DNA from: Janthinobacterium sp. TND4EL3 | Lineage (GTDB): Bacteria; Pseudomonadota; Gammaproteobacteria; Burkholderiales; Burkholderiaceae_D | Reading direction: 5' to 3' | Length of the DNA: 64,000 bases | NCBI RefSeq assembly: GCF_900156175.1 | Contig: NZ_FTMV01000002.1 | Span: 372,001 to 436,000, forward strand | In this document: positions 17,607-25,566 of the stretch, piece after piece | Numbering within the stretch: the first letter of the stretch is position 1 | Layout of the letters: each line of letters starts with the position of its first letter | Translations under genes and position numbers: made by a program | Notes under the pieces: generated by a model | What the model saw: only the letters and a program-made list of their open reading frames with translations | Databases searched by the model: none | Told to the model about the DNA's origin: nothing

Positions 17607-18737
17607 TCAGTAGTTCATGGGCTCGCCACGGAAGCAGCGGATCGCCGAATCGACCATGCCCTCGGCGCTGCCCTGCAGGCTGTGCTGCTTGCGCAGGTAT
17701 TGCGCGTCGCTCCACTGCTTGGCCACGTCCGACAGGTGTTTCAGGGCCGGCGTGCTGCCCAGCGCCTCGGCGTGCGGCTCCATCTTGCGCAGGGTGGTCA
17801 TGATGTCTTCGCGCAGCGACATCGTCTCGTAGGTTTTCGGATGCGTAATGGCGCCATCGAGGCCGAAGCGGCAGGCCTGGAAGCGGTTGTAGTTATATAC
17901 GAGGTAATCGTCTTCCACCGGCGGGGTTTCGCGGCGTTCGAGCAGGTAGCGGCACAGCGCCTGCAGGTAGGCGGCCAGCGCGGCGGCCCGCTCCACTGTC
18001 AGCGGCGTGTCGCACACGCGCAGCTCGATGGTGCCGAATTCCGGCTTGGGACGGATATCCCAGTAAAAATCCTTCATGCTCTTGATGATGCCCGTGTTCT
18101 CCATCTTGGCGAAATACTCGTTGGAGAACTGGTCCCAGCTCAGTGTAAACGGCGCGCGTCCGCTCATGGGAAACGCGAACACGGAATTCAAACGGGCCGA
18201 ATCGAACAGGGTATCTCGGCCCTGCACGTAGGGCGAGGACGCCGACAGGGCGATGAAATGGGGGATGTAGCGGTTCAGCGAATGCAGCAGGAACATGGCG
18301 TCGTCGCCCGAGGCGCAGCCGATGTGCACGTGCTGGCCGAAGATGGTGAACTGCTTGGCCAGGTAGCCGTACAGTTCCGAAATCTCCTGGAAGCGGGGCT
18401 TGGAAAAGATCTTTTGCGAAGACCATTGCTGGAACGGGTGCGTGCCGCCGCCCGCGATGCCGATATTGAGCTTGTCGCCGGCCGTGATCAAGGTGTCGCG
18501 GATTTCCTGCAGCTGCTCCAGCAGGGGGCCGTGGTGCGTGTGCACGCTCGAGTTGATCTCGATCATGCTCTCGGTGATTTCCGGCGTGACGTTGCCGGGA
18601 AACGGCTTTTTATTCAGCAGATGCAGCAGGTCGGGGCTGGCAGCCGTCAAGTCATAGTCCGACAGGTTCACCAGTTGCAGTTCGAGTTCGACGCCGAAGG
18701 TCAGCGCGGCCGATTGGCCAAAAGGTTCCAGCGGCAT
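17607..18737 (-). CDS. ybdK: Carboxylate-amine ligase of the YbdK/GCS2 family
   Basis: YbdK proteins are distant relatives of glutamate-cysteine ligase with weak glutamate-cysteine ligase activity in E. coli; their true substrate is not settled. The 376-residue protein has family signatures GVELELQLV near the N-terminus, [42 protein letters not shown] and [14 protein letters not shown]. Length agrees with the family (about 370). The antiporter stop codon is directly followed by its ATG (TAAATG), so the two genes form an operon. Confidence 0.9.
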   Translation of the reverse strand: MPLEPFGQSAALTFGVELELQLVNLSDYDLTAASPDLLHLLNKKPFPGNVTPEITESMIEINSSVHTHHGPLLEQLQEIRDTLITAGDKLNIGIAGGGTHPFQQWSSQKIFSKPRFQEISELYGYLAKQFTIFGQHVHIGCASGDDAMFLLHSLNRYIPHFIALSASSPYVQGRDTLFDSARLNSVFAFPMSGRAPFTLSWDQFSNEYFAKMENTGIIKSMKDFYWDIRPKPEFGTIELRVCDTPLTVERAAALAAYLQALCRYLLERRETPPVEDDYLVYNYNRFQACRFGLDGAITHPKTYETMSLREDIMTTLRKMEPHAEALGSTPALKHLSDVAKQWSDAQYLRKQHSLQGSAEGMVDSAIRCFRGEPMNY

Positions 18738-19925
18738 TTAGCGCTCCTTGATTTCGTGGGTTTCTTTGGCCAGCATCAGCACGCGCTGCACCAGCACAGG
18801 GCCGATCAGTTCCAGGCCCAGGGTGATGGCGGCCAGGGCGTTCAATTCGTCGCCGAAGTTCACGCCGTGCTGGCGCGCGTGTTCGAGCAGCAGGATGATG
18901 AAGACGGAGACGGGCGTCAGGGCCACGCCCGTCAGCACGCCCTTGCGCCAGGAAATGCCGCTGACATGTGAAAACGCGGCCACGCCGGCGACCTTCGTCA
19001 GCAGGCGTCCGCCGACGACGGCCAGGGCCAGGCCCGCGCCGGCCGTCACGCTGGCCCATTCCAGGGTCGAGGCGGCATACACGAACAGCAGCACCGTCAG
19101 CAGCTCGCCCAGCGCGCCGAAATTGCGCTGCGCCTGGCTGAAGGCGACGCGGCGGTGGCGCGCCACCAGGCCGAAGGTGAGCGTGGCCAGCAGCGGCGAC
19201 AGGCTGGTGGTGTAGGTGAGGGCGACGAGCAGCATCACCGACAGCGCGAACGCCACGGTGGCGTCCTGCGCCATATTGCCCAGGCGGCGCAGCATGGCCG
19301 GCACGACGATGCCAAAGACGGTGCCGGCGGCCACGGAGGCGGCCAGCACGGCGGCGCTGCTGCTGCTCGCCTCGATCAGGTCGGTGGAACTCTGGAACAT
19401 CCAGAAGCCGACGATGATGTTGAACGTGAAGACGGCCAGCACGCAGTTCAAGGCGGTGAGGTGGACGATGCGCTCCGTGACCTGGCCCGAGCTGCGTTCC
19501 TCGTTGATGACGCGCATGATGGTGGCCGGCGAGGTGGACATGGCCAGCGATGCGAGCAGCAGCGCCGTCATCGAGGTGCTGCCGAATTCGATGCCGATGA
19601 AGTAGACGACGGCAAAGGTCAGCAGGGATTCGACCAGGCCCGTGACGGCGATCCACGGATTGTTCTTCAGCCAGCGCAGGTTGATGCGGTAGCCCACCTC
19701 GAACAGGATCAGGCCGAAGGCCACGTCGGCCAGCACCAGCATGGGGCCGGCGTCCGTCTGCGGCAGGATGCCTACCTGGGTCTGTGCCAGGACGAAGCCG
19801 ATCACGCCGTAAAAACTGATGCGCGGCAGGCCAGTCCAGCGGTGGCCGAATTCGCCCACCACCCAGGCCAGGGTAATGGCGAACGGCCAGGACAGGTCGG
19901 CGGCGATCGAGATCAGACTTTGCAT
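18738..19925 (-). CDS. Cation:proton antiporter (CPA2, Na+/H+ exchanger fold)
   Basis: The 395-residue membrane protein has about 11-12 hydrophobic segments in the sodium/hydrogen exchanger arrangement, with LADVAFGLILFEVGYRI, LLASLAMSTSPATIMRVINEE and VALTPVSVFIILLLEH as recognisable stretches. It probably exchanges protons for Na+ or K+ across the inner membrane; the ion is not readable from sequence. The start at 19925 is chosen because AAAGGA lies 6 bases upstream; an ATG at 19931 touches that site. A longer frame to 20057 has no support. It is coupled to ybdK downstream. Confidence 0.85.
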   Translation of the reverse strand: MQSLISIAADLSWPFAITLAWVVGEFGHRWTGLPRISFYGVIGFVLAQTQVGILPQTDAGPMLVLADVAFGLILFEVGYRINLRWLKNNPWIAVTGLVESLLTFAVVYFIGIEFGSTSMTALLLASLAMSTSPATIMRVINEERSSGQVTERIVHLTALNCVLAVFTFNIIVGFWMFQSSTDLIEASSSSAAVLAASVAAGTVFGIVVPAMLRRLGNMAQDATVAFALSVMLLVALTYTTSLSPLLATLTFGLVARHRRVAFSQAQRNFGALGELLTVLLFVYAASTLEWASVTAGAGLALAVVGGRLLTKVAGVAAFSHVSGISWRKGVLTGVALTPVSVFIILLLEHARQHGVNFGDELNALAAITLGLELIGPVLVQRVLMLAKETHEIKER

Positions 19926-20237
19926 GCTCATTCCTTTGAAAATGGCGCTGGCACCGGCCGGCAGCACGGGGGCTGGCACGGCAATAGCGTGGTGCAGCGA
20001 TGGTGCATGGTTTGCGCAGAGCGATGCGCCGATTCTACCGGAGCAGAGGGCGCGCACGATGTGCGCAATCGAACAGTGTCACGGCCATGGCGGCCGCGCA
20101 CGGGATGCAGCAGGGTGGGGCGGGGTTGGTATCAGCGTATGGTACCCGCCCGCAGCGGAGATGCTCCGCACGGTAGTTTTTTACGCAGTGTACGACATGA
20201 CGGCGGCATGCCGCCATGGACTCTTTGTTGCGCGGCT
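19926..20237. other. Intergenic stretch between the VWA gene and the antiporter
   Basis: No convincing gene was found. It holds two small palindromes: GCGGAG/CTCCGC at 20155-20169, followed on the plus strand by a T run near 20176-20181, and GGCGGCATGCCGCC near 20201. The first looks like a plus-strand terminator with no obvious gene feeding it. The promoter for the antiporter-ybdK pair should lie here, but no clear -35/-10 pair was recognised. Confidence 0.4.
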
Positions 20238-21407
20238 TTATTTACTGAGCAGACGCATGCCCCGTTCCAGCCCGTCGATCGACAGGGGGAACATGCGGTT
20301 GTTCATCAACTGCCGCATCACGCCGATCGACTGGCGGTATTGCCACAATCCTTCCGCTTCGGGGTTGAGCCAGATGAATTTCGGGAACGCCTGGGTAAAG
20401 CGCGCCAGCCACGTCGATCCCGCTTCCTCGTTGTTGTATTCCACGCTGCCGCCCGGCTGCAGGATTTCATAGGGGCTCATGGTGGCGTCGCCGACGAAAA
20501 TCAGCTTGGTGTCGGGCGGGTATTTGCGCAGCACGTCCCAGGTGGGAAAACGCTCGGCGTTACGGCGCCGGTTGTTCTTCCACAGGTAGTCGTAGACGCA
20601 GTTATGGAAGTAAAAGAACTCCATGTTCTTGAATTCCGTCTTCGCCGCCGAAAACAGTTCCTCGGTGCGCTCGATATGGTCGTCCATGCTGCCGCCCACA
20701 TCAAACAGCATCAGCACCTTGATGCGGTTCTTGCGCTCGGGCCGCATCCTGATGTCGAGGTAGCCCGCGTTGTTGGCCGTGGCGGCGATGGTGGCGTCGA
20801 GCGCCAGTTCGTCTTCCGCGCCTTCGCGCGCGAACTTGCGCAGGCGGCGCAAGGCCACCTTGATGTTGCGCGTGCCCAGTTCGCGCTCGCTGTCGTAATC
20901 CTTGTAGCTGCGCGCTTCCCACACCTTCACGGCCGTGCGGTTGCCGCCCTTGCCGCCGATGCGGATGCCTTCCGGATTCGTGCCGCCATTGCCGAACGGC
21001 GAGGTGCCGCCCGTGCCGATCCACTTGCTGCCGCCCTCGTGGCGCTCCTTCTGCTCCTTCAGCAGCTCGTTCAGACGGTCCATCAGCTTGTCGTAGCCGA
21101 ATTTCTCCAGCTGCGCCTTCTGCTCCTCGGACAGCTCGCGCTGCATGCGTTTGAGCAGCCAGTCGAGGGGAATCGCCGCGTTCGTGTCGAAAGCCGCGTT
21201 GACGCCCTTGAAGTACTGGGCAAAGGCGCGGTCGAACTTGTCGAAATGGGCTTCATCCTTGACCAGGGTCAGGCGCGCCAGATAGTAGAAATCGTCCATC
21301 GAGGCGTCGATGACGTTCTTTTGCAGCGCCTCCAGAAGCGTCAGGAATTCCTTGATTGAGACGGGAATCTTCGCATCCTTGAGCGTGAAGAAGAAATCGA
21401 TCAGCAT
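20238..21407 (-). CDS. VWA domain-containing protein, CoxE-like
   Basis: The 389-residue protein starts MLIDFFFTLKDAKIPVSIKEFL, the typical start of the VWA protein paired with MoxR ATPases in beta- and gammaproteobacteria. A glycine-rich, charged middle (GGTSPFGNGGTNPEGIRIGGKGGNR read in parts) precedes a von Willebrand A domain with metal-site motif DVGGSMD. Such MoxR-VWA pairs are thought to act as chaperones for metal or cofactor insertion. AGAGGAAG precedes the ATG. It overlaps the GNAT gene by 7 bases; moxR lies upstream of that. Confidence 0.88.
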   Translation of the reverse strand: MLIDFFFTLKDAKIPVSIKEFLTLLEALQKNVIDASMDDFYYLARLTLVKDEAHFDKFDRAFAQYFKGVNAAFDTNAAIPLDWLLKRMQRELSEEQKAQLEKFGYDKLMDRLNELLKEQKERHEGGSKWIGTGGTSPFGNGGTNPEGIRIGGKGGNRTAVKVWEARSYKDYDSERELGTRNIKVALRRLRKFAREGAEDELALDATIAATANNAGYLDIRMRPERKNRIKVLMLFDVGGSMDDHIERTEELFSAAKTEFKNMEFFYFHNCVYDYLWKNNRRRNAERFPTWDVLRKYPPDTKLIFVGDATMSPYEILQPGGSVEYNNEEAGSTWLARFTQAFPKFIWLNPEAEGLWQYRQSIGVMRQLMNNRMFPLSIDGLERGMRLLSK

Positions 21408-22051
21408 GGCGCTTCCTCTGTGCCGGTGTCTCCCGCGCGCGGCAGTGCGGCGATGGGGCGCTGCGCCAGCTTGTAGCGCAAATGGGCGGCAATTTCCGGC
21501 CACTCGCCGCGCGCGATGCTGTACATGACCGTGTCGCGCACGGTGCCGTCGCGGCGCAGCGCATGGTGGCGCAGCACGCCATCCTTTTTCGCACCCAGGC
21601 GCTCGATGGCCGCCTGCGAGGCGTGGTTGAAATTATCGGTGCGCAGGCCCACCAGCGCGCAGCCGAGCGTGTCGAAGGCGTGCGCCAGCAGCAGCAATTT
21701 GCAGGTGGTGTTGACGTGGCTGCGCTGGCAGCGCTTCGCGTACCAGGTGTAACCGATTTCCAGGCGTCCGATGGCTGGCACCACGTCGTGGTAGCTGGTA
21801 GTGCCGAGCACCTCGCCGCTGGCCACGTCGATGACGGCAAAGGCGAAGCGTGCCGGGCGCATTTCGATGGCCTTGAAGATGTACTGGTCCACCTGGTCCG
21901 GCTCGGGCACGGAGGTGACGCGCAGATTCCACAGTTCGCCATCCATGGCCGCCGCGCGCAAGCCGGGGGCGTGGTGCGGCGCCAAGGCTTCGAGGCGAAT
22001 GCCGTGCAGTTCCAGGGGGACGAAGACCATGTCCGGGCTGATGTCGTTCAC
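21401..22051 (-). CDS. GNAT family N-acetyltransferase (RimJ/RimL-like)
   Basis: The 216-residue protein has the acetyltransferase fold: LHGIRLEALAPHHAPGLRAAA at the N-terminus, FAVIDVASGEVLGTTSYHDV, IGRLEIGYTWYAKRCQRSHVN (the acetyl-CoA-binding region) and NHASQAAIERLGAKKDGVLRHHALRRDG. This matches the RimJ/RimL subgroup that acetylates protein N-termini or small amines. The acceptor is unknown. It sits between moxR and the VWA gene, 9 bases after moxR and overlapping the VWA start, so it is co-expressed with that pair. Confidence 0.88.
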   Translation of the reverse strand: MNDISPDMVFVPLELHGIRLEALAPHHAPGLRAAAMDGELWNLRVTSVPEPDQVDQYIFKAIEMRPARFAFAVIDVASGEVLGTTSYHDVVPAIGRLEIGYTWYAKRCQRSHVNTTCKLLLLAHAFDTLGCALVGLRTDNFNHASQAAIERLGAKKDGVLRHHALRRDGTVRDTVMYSIARGEWPEIAAHLRYKLAQRPIAALPRAGDTGTEEAPC

Positions 22052-22060
22052 CGGCGCTCC

Positions 22061-22930
22061 TTAGCGGTTGGTGCGCGACATGAACATCAGGCGCTCGAAC
22101 AGGTGCACGTCCTGCTCGTTTTTCAGCAGCGCGCCATGCAGCGGCGGCACGACGGCCTTGTTGTCCTTGCTGCGCAGCGCTTCGGCAGGGATGTCCTCGG
22201 CCAGCAGGAGCTTGAGCCAGTCGAGAAATTCCGACGTCGACGGCTTTTTCTTCAGGCCCGGCACATCGCGCACTTCGTAGAAGGTTTGCAGTGCCTGCGC
22301 CAGCAATTCCTGTTTCAGGTGCGGGTAGTGGACGGCGACGATCTGCTCCATCGTGTCCTTGTCCGGGAATTTGATGTAATGGAAGAAGCAGCGGCGCAAA
22401 AAGGCGTCCGGCAATTCCTTTTCGTTGTTCGAGGTGATGATGACGAGCGGACGGTGGCGCGCCGTGACCATTTCGCGCGTCTCATACACATAGAATTCCA
22501 TGCGGTCCAGTTCGCGCAGCAGGTCGTTCGGGAATTCGATGTCGGCCTTGTCGATTTCATCGATCAGCAGCACCACCGGTTCGGGCGCCGTGAATGCCTG
22601 CCACAGCACTCCCTTGACGATGTAGTTCTGGATGTCGCGCACGCGCTCGTCGCCCAGCTGCGAATCGCGCAGGCGCGACACGGCGTCGTATTCGTATAGG
22701 CCCTGCTGCGCCTTGGTGGTCGATTTGATATGCCATTGCATCAGCGGCATGTTCAGCGCGGCGGCCACTTCCTCGGCCAGCATGGTCTTGCCCGTGCCCG
22801 GTTCGCCCTTGATCAGCAGCGGGCGTTGCAGGGTCAGCGCCGCATTCACGGCCAGTTTCAGGTCGGCGGTGGCGACGTAGCTGTCGGAACCTTCGAAGCG
22901 GAGGCTTTGCTGGGGGTGCTTTGCTTGCAT
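22061..22930 (-). CDS. MoxR family AAA+ ATPase
   Basis: The 289-residue protein has a complete AAA+ core: Walker A GEPGTGKTMLAEE, Walker B VVLLIDEIDKAD, sensor 1 VIITSNNEKELPDAFLRRCFFHYI and the arginine finger region. MoxR ATPases work with VWA partners in assembly or activation of metalloenzymes and envelope complexes. The ATG at 22930 is preferred; the frame extends to 23014 without a better ribosome binding site. It is first in a three-gene unit, divergent from the cytochrome c genes. Confidence 0.9.
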   Translation of the reverse strand: MQAKHPQQSLRFEGSDSYVATADLKLAVNAALTLQRPLLIKGEPGTGKTMLAEEVAAALNMPLMQWHIKSTTKAQQGLYEYDAVSRLRDSQLGDERVRDIQNYIVKGVLWQAFTAPEPVVLLIDEIDKADIEFPNDLLRELDRMEFYVYETREMVTARHRPLVIITSNNEKELPDAFLRRCFFHYIKFPDKDTMEQIVAVHYPHLKQELLAQALQTFYEVRDVPGLKKKPSTSEFLDWLKLLLAEDIPAEALRSKDNKAVVPPLHGALLKNEQDVHLFERLMFMSRTNR

Positions 22931-23163
22931 GAGCGGTCTGCCAAAGAAATGAAAGGGTGAGTATAAACAGAACTGCGGCGCAGCGTCACGCAGATAGCCT
23001 GTACCCGCCCGCACACAATGCGGGTTTTATAGGTGGACTTGCAAGAATATCTTGGCTAGAATCGGCAAGCAGCAGATTAATTGTCAACCTTAATTGTCAA
23101 CACATAAAATCAATAAAAACCAGCTCTGGCGTTTCTCCGATTACCTTTGTTCACTTTGCCACT

Positions 23164-23493
23164 ATGAAAAAAATATTTGCACTTCTCGTGCTTGCCGGCA
23201 TCGCAAATGCCGTCACTGCGGCTGACATTGTAGGAAACGCCAAGGCAGCCACTGCCAAGGTGGAAATGTGTATCGGTTGCCATGGCATTCCTGGCTATAA
23301 GGCGACCTTCCCCGAAGTGTTTCAGGTGCCGATGATCGGCGGCCAGTCGGCGAAATACATCGAGAATGCGTTGCAGGCCTACAAGAAGGGCGATCGCAAG
23401 CACCCCAGCATGAAAGGCATTGCCAGCAGCCTGTCGGACCAGGATATCGCCGATGTCGCCGCCTATTATTCGCAACAAGCCAAGCCGAACTGA
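23164..23493 (+). CDS. Small periplasmic cytochrome c (class I, c553-like)
   Basis: The 109-residue product has a signal peptide (MKKIFALLVLAGIANAVTAA) and one haem-binding motif CIGCH. A likely axial methionine lies in HPSMKGIASSLSDQDIADVAAYY, the usual C-terminal pattern of class I cytochromes c. It probably shuttles electrons in the periplasm. The frame opens at 22957 but the ATG at 23164 starts the signal peptide. A second, similar cytochrome follows after 11 bases, so both are probably co-transcribed. Confidence 0.9.
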   Translation: MKKIFALLVLAGIANAVTAADIVGNAKAATAKVEMCIGCHGIPGYKATFPEVFQVPMIGGQSAKYIENALQAYKKGDRKHPSMKGIASSLSDQDIADVAAYYSQQAKPN

Positions 23494-23504
23494 GGAACCG
23501 CCAG

Positions 23505-23846
23505 ATGAAAACACTACTCGCCGCCCTCGTTTGCGCCACCGTTTCGTTTTCCGCCCTCGCTGCCGGCAACATCAATACGGGCAAGGCCCTGGCGGAAAAA
23601 TACAGCTGCGCCACTTGCCACGGCAAGGATTACGGTTCGCCCATCGATCCTTCGTACCCGAAACTGGCGGGCCAGCACAAGGATTACCTGGAACACGCCC
23701 TGACGGCGTATAAACGGGGCGACAAGGCCAACGGCCGCAACAACGCCATCATGACGGGCCAGGTCAAGCCACTGAGCAATCAGGACATCAAGGACCTGGC
23801 CGCCTACTTCCACAGCCTGCCCGGCACCCTGGTCATCCACCGCTGA
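23505..23846 (+). CDS. Small periplasmic cytochrome c, paralogue of the upstream gene
   Basis: The 113-residue product has a signal peptide (MKTLLAALVCATVSFSALAA), a haem motif CATCH and the C-terminal pattern AIMTGQVKPLSNQDIKDLAAYF with the probable axial methionine. It resembles its upstream neighbour in length and layout, pointing to local duplication. GAGGAA precedes the ATG. The gene ends 13 bases before the 3' end of norR. It could donate electrons to the nitrite reductase encoded nearby, but that is only an inference from position. Confidence 0.9.
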   Translation: MKTLLAALVCATVSFSALAAGNINTGKALAEKYSCATCHGKDYGSPIDPSYPKLAGQHKDYLEHALTAYKRGDKANGRNNAIMTGQVKPLSNQDIKDLAAYFHSLPGTLVIHR

Positions 23847-23859
23847 CATCTGGCCTTGC

Positions 23860-25416
23860 TCAGGCCTTGATGCCGACCCGGCGCGCCAGCTTGTGCAGGT
23901 TGCTGGCGTCGAGTCCCAGCTGGCGCGCAGCAGCGGCCCAGTTATCCTGATGCCGGGCCAGCGCTTGCCGGATGGCCTGGCGCTGGCTCGTTTCCACGAT
24001 TTGATGCATGCTGAGCAGTGGCGCCGCCGGTGCGTCGCACGCTGCCGGCGCACTCGGCGGCGCAGCCGCGCCGGCCGGCGGCTCCAGCGCATCGAGGTCA
24101 AGCATATCTTTTTCCAGTGTCACTATCTCCTTGCGGTCCGCCCCGCGGATCACGGCTTTCAGCGCGGCCCGGCTGATCACATGTTCGAGTTCGCGCACGT
24201 TGCCCGGCCAGCGGTAATGGCACAAGGCGCTTTCCGCCGCGGCGGACAGGCGCAGGCTGCGCAAGCCCAGGCGCGCGCGGTTCAGTTCCAGGAAGCCTCC
24301 CGCCAGCAGCAGCACATCATTGCCCCGCTCGCGCAGCGGCGGAATCGGCACGGGATACACGGATAAACGGTGGTACAGGTCGGCGCGGAACGAGCCGTCG
24401 CGCACATGTTCGCGCAGGCTGCGGTTGGTGGCGGCGATCACGCGCACGTTGACCCGGCGCGGCCGGTCCGCGCCCAGGCGCTGGATTTCGCCATTTTGCA
24501 AGGTGCGCAGCAGCTTGGCCTGTATCGACAGCGGCAACTCCCCCACTTCATCGAGAAACAGGGTGCCCCCCTCGGCCGCCTCGAAGCGCCCGGGCCGGTC
24601 GCTGACGGCGCCGGAAAACGCACCCCGCACATGGCCGAACAACTCGCTCTCGGCCAGCGATTCCGGCAAGGCTGCGCAATTGACGTGGATCAGCGGTTTG
24701 CCCGCGCGGCGCGACAGCCGGTGCAGGCGGTGCGCGCACAATTCCTTGCCCACCCCCGTTTCGCCCAGCAGCAGCACGGGCAGTTCGGAATCGGCCACCA
24801 CCTGCAATTCGTGCAGCAGTTGGGTGATGGCGCCGCTCTGTCCCACGAAGTCGTGTTCCTCGCGCGGCGCCTGCGCATCGGCCTGCATGGCGCCGCCCGA
24901 CAGGCGCAGGGCGCGGATTTCCGTCTCCAGGCGGGTCACGCGCACGGCGGCCTCGATGGCGCAGGCCAGTTCGCCCAGGTCGCGCTGCGCCTGCGTATCG
25001 AAGGTGCCCACCCGCAGCGCATCGAGCGTGATCACGCCCCAGCGTTCGCCTTCGAGGTCCAGCGCCATGCCCATGCAGTCGTGCACGGGCAGCGGCTCGC
25101 CGGCCCGCTCGGCGATCAAGCCATCGTAGGGATCGGGCAGGGAGCTGTCGTGATGGAAGCACAGCACGCCGCGCCGCTGCAGAATGGCGGCCAGGCGCGG
25201 ATGGTCGGCTACGGCGAAGCGGCGTCCCAGCGCATCGCTGGCCAGGCCGGCCATCGCCACGGGGCGCAGATGCTCGCCATCGAGCTTGAGCAAGGCCACG
25301 GCCTCGCAGCCGAAGTGCGCGCGCAGGCTGCCCACGAGGCGCTGCAGGCGCACGGCCACGGGAAGGTCGGCGACCAGGTCGGTGAGCAACAGCAGATGGG
25401 TGGCGGAAGTGGTCAT
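23860..25416 (-). CDS. norR: Nitric oxide-responsive sigma-54 activator NorR
   Basis: NorR senses NO through an iron centre in its GAF domain and activates sigma-54 promoters. The 518-residue protein has a GAF domain (about 15-180, with LGRRFAVADHPRLAAIL and SLPDPYDGLI as in E. coli NorR). The AAA+ domain follows with Walker A GETGVGKE, the sigma-54 loop as GAFSGA (usually GAFTGA) and LFLDEVGELP, then a Fis-type helix-turn-helix at the C-terminus. The start is uncertain: 25416 has GGTGA upstream, 25425 and 25473 are alternatives. It is divergent from the nirK operon. Confidence 0.92.
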   Translation of the reverse strand: MTTSATHLLLLTDLVADLPVAVRLQRLVGSLRAHFGCEAVALLKLDGEHLRPVAMAGLASDALGRRFAVADHPRLAAILQRRGVLCFHHDSSLPDPYDGLIAERAGEPLPVHDCMGMALDLEGERWGVITLDALRVGTFDTQAQRDLGELACAIEAAVRVTRLETEIRALRLSGGAMQADAQAPREEHDFVGQSGAITQLLHELQVVADSELPVLLLGETGVGKELCAHRLHRLSRRAGKPLIHVNCAALPESLAESELFGHVRGAFSGAVSDRPGRFEAAEGGTLFLDEVGELPLSIQAKLLRTLQNGEIQRLGADRPRRVNVRVIAATNRSLREHVRDGSFRADLYHRLSVYPVPIPPLRERGNDVLLLAGGFLELNRARLGLRSLRLSAAAESALCHYRWPGNVRELEHVISRAALKAVIRGADRKEIVTLEKDMLDLDALEPPAGAAAPPSAPAACDAPAAPLLSMHQIVETSQRQAIRQALARHQDNWAAAARQLGLDASNLHKLARRVGIKA

Positions 25417-25466
25417 ATTCACCATGAATGGTATATGCAACCATGTCGATGCAGGGTTGTAAATAC
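25412..25466. promoter_or_regulatory. Three NorR enhancer sites (GT-N7-AC)
   Basis: The E. coli NorR site core is GT-N7-AC. Three copies are present at 25412-25422, 25431-25441 and 25456-25466, each inside a longer palindrome: TGGT-N7-ACCA, ATGGT-N7-ACCAT and TGCAGGGT-N7-ACCCTGCA. They lie 41-95 bases upstream of the sigma-54 promoter, and the first overlaps the norR start. Three sites is also the number in E. coli norR-norVW. Confidence 0.85.
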
Positions 25467-25506
25467 CCTGCATTTTTCAAATCATTGATTTAAAACAAGT
25501 TTTTCC

Positions 25507-25522
25507 TGGCACACGGTTTGCC
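25507..25522 (+). promoter_or_regulatory. Sigma-54 (-24/-12) promoter of the nirK operon
   Basis: TGGCAC, five bases, then TTGCC matches the RpoN consensus TGGCAC-N5-TTGCW at every position except the last. It lies 44 bases before the nirK start and downstream of the three NorR sites. Confidence 0.92.
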
Positions 25523-25566
25523 TAGATAAGTGTGCCAAACCGGCATACAAGACCAAGGAAAGCCTG

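Noticed and set aside
17589-18971. Plus-strand frame of 460 codons opposite ybdK
   Set aside because: The minus strand encodes a full-length YbdK with all motifs; the plus frame has none.
19155-21359. Plus-strand frame of 734 codons
   Set aside because: Antisense to the antiporter start and the VWA gene; composition is Gln/His/Gly-rich and no start signal is present.
23008-23030. Hairpin CCCGC/GCGGG plus TTTT between moxR and the cytochrome genes
   Set aside because: The stem is only five bases and lies in a divergent promoter region with no gene to terminate; support is too weak to list as a terminator.
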